Origin: Terriglobales bacterium
GTDB lineage: Bacteria; Acidobacteriota; Terriglobia; Terriglobales; Acidobacteriaceae
Assembly: GCA_035764005.1 (NCBI GenBank)
Contig: DASTZZ010000078.1
Location: 1 to 63,735, forward strand
Reading direction: 5' to 3'
DNA: 63,735 bases
The position numbers and the translations under genes were made by a program. The notes beneath the pieces were generated by a model, which saw only the letters and a list, made by a program, of their open reading frames with translations, was not told the DNA's origin and did not search any database. Shown here piece by piece: positions 62,377 through 63,735 of the stretch (position 1 is its first letter; each line of letters opens with the position of its first letter).

Positions 62377-63261
62377 TTACACAACACGTGGCTGCCGCTG
62401 ATCAACCAGCATTTCCTTCTGCATGACCTGCTCGACCATGCGCTCAACCGTAGGCATAAACGGCTCAGGAACACCATTGATGGCAATCTTGGTGTTGTGG
62501 CCAAGGGCAAGCGCAACCTCGTTCCAGCGCAGCAGCGGAGAATCCAACGGAATGTGCGTAGATTCACGCGCTGGCTCCGGTTGTGCGAGGTACACCACCC
62601 ACAGGAGCAGTGAAGCGTAATAAACCATCGGCAGCAGTTGCGCCAAGGTGGGCATCTTGCTGAGGTGTGCATTTGCGATCGCACTGTAGACAATCAGTTG
62701 GAAGAATGCATCCACTCCAAAGCCCAACGCAAAACCAAAGACTCGATTTCTCTTGGCCACCCCAAGGTGTTGAGAACCGATGAAGAGGAATATGAGTAGG
62801 GCACATTCCATCACGCGAACAATACGTTCGAAATCATTCACTCCCACAATCAGCCAGCTAAGCTTCATCTGCTGCTGGGGGCTGGGCATAGTGAAGAAGA
62901 CCAGGAATCCAACAAACAAAATCGAAGCCGCTGCCCATTTGAAAACCACTTTTGCCAAGTCTTGTAGACCGACAAATGGCTTAAACGCGGCGCAGAATAT
63001 CTCGTACAGCACCGCGATTTTGAACATGTCCGACATCGCGGCCATGCTCCAGTAAGCGCCGTAGTAGGTCCATCCGTGCGGGTCCGAGTAGTGATAGCAA
63101 AAAAAGAGAATAACGGCCTTAGCCGTCATGAAGACGAGGAAGGAAGCAAAAAACTTGAATTGTTGCAGTAGTTTACGGCGATACAGCAAATAGACACAGA
63201 GTAGCTGCAGGATCGGGCCGGTTATCCAGATCAGCGCAGATTGCAGGCTTAAGGCGGGCAT
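62377..63261 (-). CDS. Seven-helix membrane protein, unknown
   Basis: The 294-residue protein starts MPALSLQSALIWITGPILQL and has about seven hydrophobic helices, with a soluble C-terminal tail of ~60 residues (EVALALGHNTKIAINGVPEP, then a charged helix). Repeated patterns of aromatic residues occur, but I recognise no family. It lies downstream of the small secreted peptide gene on the same strand, 89 bases apart, and ends at a terminator. Confidence 0.7.
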   Translation of the reverse strand: MPALSLQSALIWITGPILQLLCVYLLYRRKLLQQFKFFASFLVFMTAKAVILFFCYHYSDPHGWTYYGAYWSMAAMSDMFKIAVLYEIFCAAFKPFVGLQDLAKVVFKWAAASILFVGFLVFFTMPSPQQQMKLSWLIVGVNDFERIVRVMECALLIFLFIGSQHLGVAKRNRVFGFALGFGVDAFFQLIVYSAIANAHLSKMPTLAQLLPMVYYASLLLWVVYLAQPEPARESTHIPLDSPLLRWNEVALALGHNTKIAINGVPEPFMPTVERMVEQVMQKEMLVDQRQPRVV

Positions 63262-63350
63262 AGAAGTACCTATTCGGGAGGAGAATAGCCTCTAACCCGC
63301 CCCACATCAAGCCAAAATATTGACCAAAAGTAACCGTGACTGGTCGGTTA

Positions 63351-63497
63351 CTAGTTGATGGCGCAAGTGCCGGGAGGGCAGATCGGCACAGGCTCACAGC
63401 CGCTGCTCAACTGGTGCTTGGTGCTGGAGGTTGCGGCAGAGGCCACAGCAGCGGCCATAACGATGGTAGCGAACAGCAGACGGAGCGACTTCTTCAT
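63351..63497 (-). CDS. Small exported cysteine-containing peptide (48 residues)
   Basis: The peptide has a typical signal sequence (MKKSLRLLFATIVMAAAVAS) and a short mature part with CEPVPICPPGTC and an end CAIN, i.e. three cysteines within twelve residues. GGGGG lies five bases before the ATG. It is too short for a known family to be assigned. AGTAACC/GGTTACT inverted repeats (63329-63352) touch its stop codon and more GTAA-type palindromes lie upstream. It is real in the sense of signal plus RBS, but the function is unknown. Confidence 0.65.
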   Translation of the reverse strand: MKKSLRLLFATIVMAAAVASAATSSTKHQLSSGCEPVPICPPGTCAIN

Positions 63498-63735
63498 GGG
63501 ATCCCCCTAAGTAATGGCGAGTAACGTCATTACCATCGTAATCCAGTAATTGGTTACTTTGGTGACTGGACAATATCAAGAGGTACCGAATTTGAAAACA
63601 ATTATTTCTGTGGATCGCTGTGGAAAACCGGCGATCAGCATTAGAGTCAGTAGTCGTATCAGCTAGTCCATCACTGCTGGTTAATCAGAATGGCTGATGC
63701 TGGGGAAGGCAGAGTTGTCTTGCGCTTGTGCGCTC
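63498..63735 (-). promoter_or_regulatory. Upstream region of the small peptide with several GTAAT/C palindromes
   Basis: GTAATG/CATTAC (63513-63533) and AGTAA-TTGG-TTACT (63547-63560) are inverted repeats directly upstream of the peptide gene. The rest up to the right edge holds no gene or repeat I can name. A -35/-10 pair is not clear. Confidence 0.35.

Overview
The window reads as chromosomal DNA of an Acidobacteriota bacterium, most likely subdivision 1/Terriglobia (Koribacter-like). The grounds are an alternative complex III (Act) operon fused to a caa3 oxidase operon, two tandem Oar-type TonB receptors with an N-terminal carboxypeptidase-regulatory domain, PEP-CTERM proteins, and the order ispE - tRNA-Gln - prs - rplY - pth - rpsF - rpsR - rplI. 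The organism call is inferred from gene content; no rRNA is present.

Layout. 1-13.5 kb: a respiratory block, all on +: actA (3' end only), actB, actC, actD, actE, actF, a one-helix protein, a SCO copper chaperone and coxB/A/C/D. Together they would form a quinol:cytochrome c reductase coupled to an A2-type caa3 oxidase. 13.8-21.1 kb: two large outer-membrane receptors, each followed by a strong terminator. 21.4-29 kb: a zinc-finger/coiled-coil protein, a YceH-like protein, a hybrid PAS histidine kinase, an M20 peptidase, an NlpC/P60-like protein, Maf and a 59-residue TatA. 29-33 kb: a CPG2-like peptidase, then fabZ-lpxA-lpxI (lipid A and fatty acid synthesis) and a DoxX-like protein. 33.4-39.4 kb, on -: the ispE/tRNA/prs/ribosomal-protein cluster. 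39.6-46.6 kb: a Tat-exported protein broken by an in-frame TGA, the bifunctional (p)ppGpp enzyme, an 8-stranded-barrel candidate, two PEP-CTERM proteins and a PilZ-receiver-PilZ protein. 46.6-53.9 kb: purine nucleoside phosphorylase, a small monooxygenase, tyrS, a GH29 fucosidase, a radical SAM protein, fabF and two tandem acyl carrier proteins. 53.9-63.7 kb: a GxxExxY nuclease-like gene enclosed by long inverted repeats, paired amidohydrolases, dtd, cca, tsaD, a lone receiver, two membrane proteins and a 48-residue exported cysteine peptide.

The most striking feature is the density of intergenic palindromic elements. At least five sequence styles occur at about twenty sites. Many have arms made of degenerate 8-10 nt units. 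They sit exactly at gene ends and in several places provide start or stop codons (SCO, LpxI, histidine kinase, GxxExxY). One of them carries the GxxExxY gene between arms of about 58 bp, and shorter gene-less relatives lie nearby, which suggests a mobile or formerly mobile cassette family. This, together with a catalytic/pseudo-catalytic amidohydrolase pair and the TGA-interrupted Tat protein, is the best material for a second look.

Start codons are my choices from ribosome-binding sites and family alignment from memory; no database search was run.
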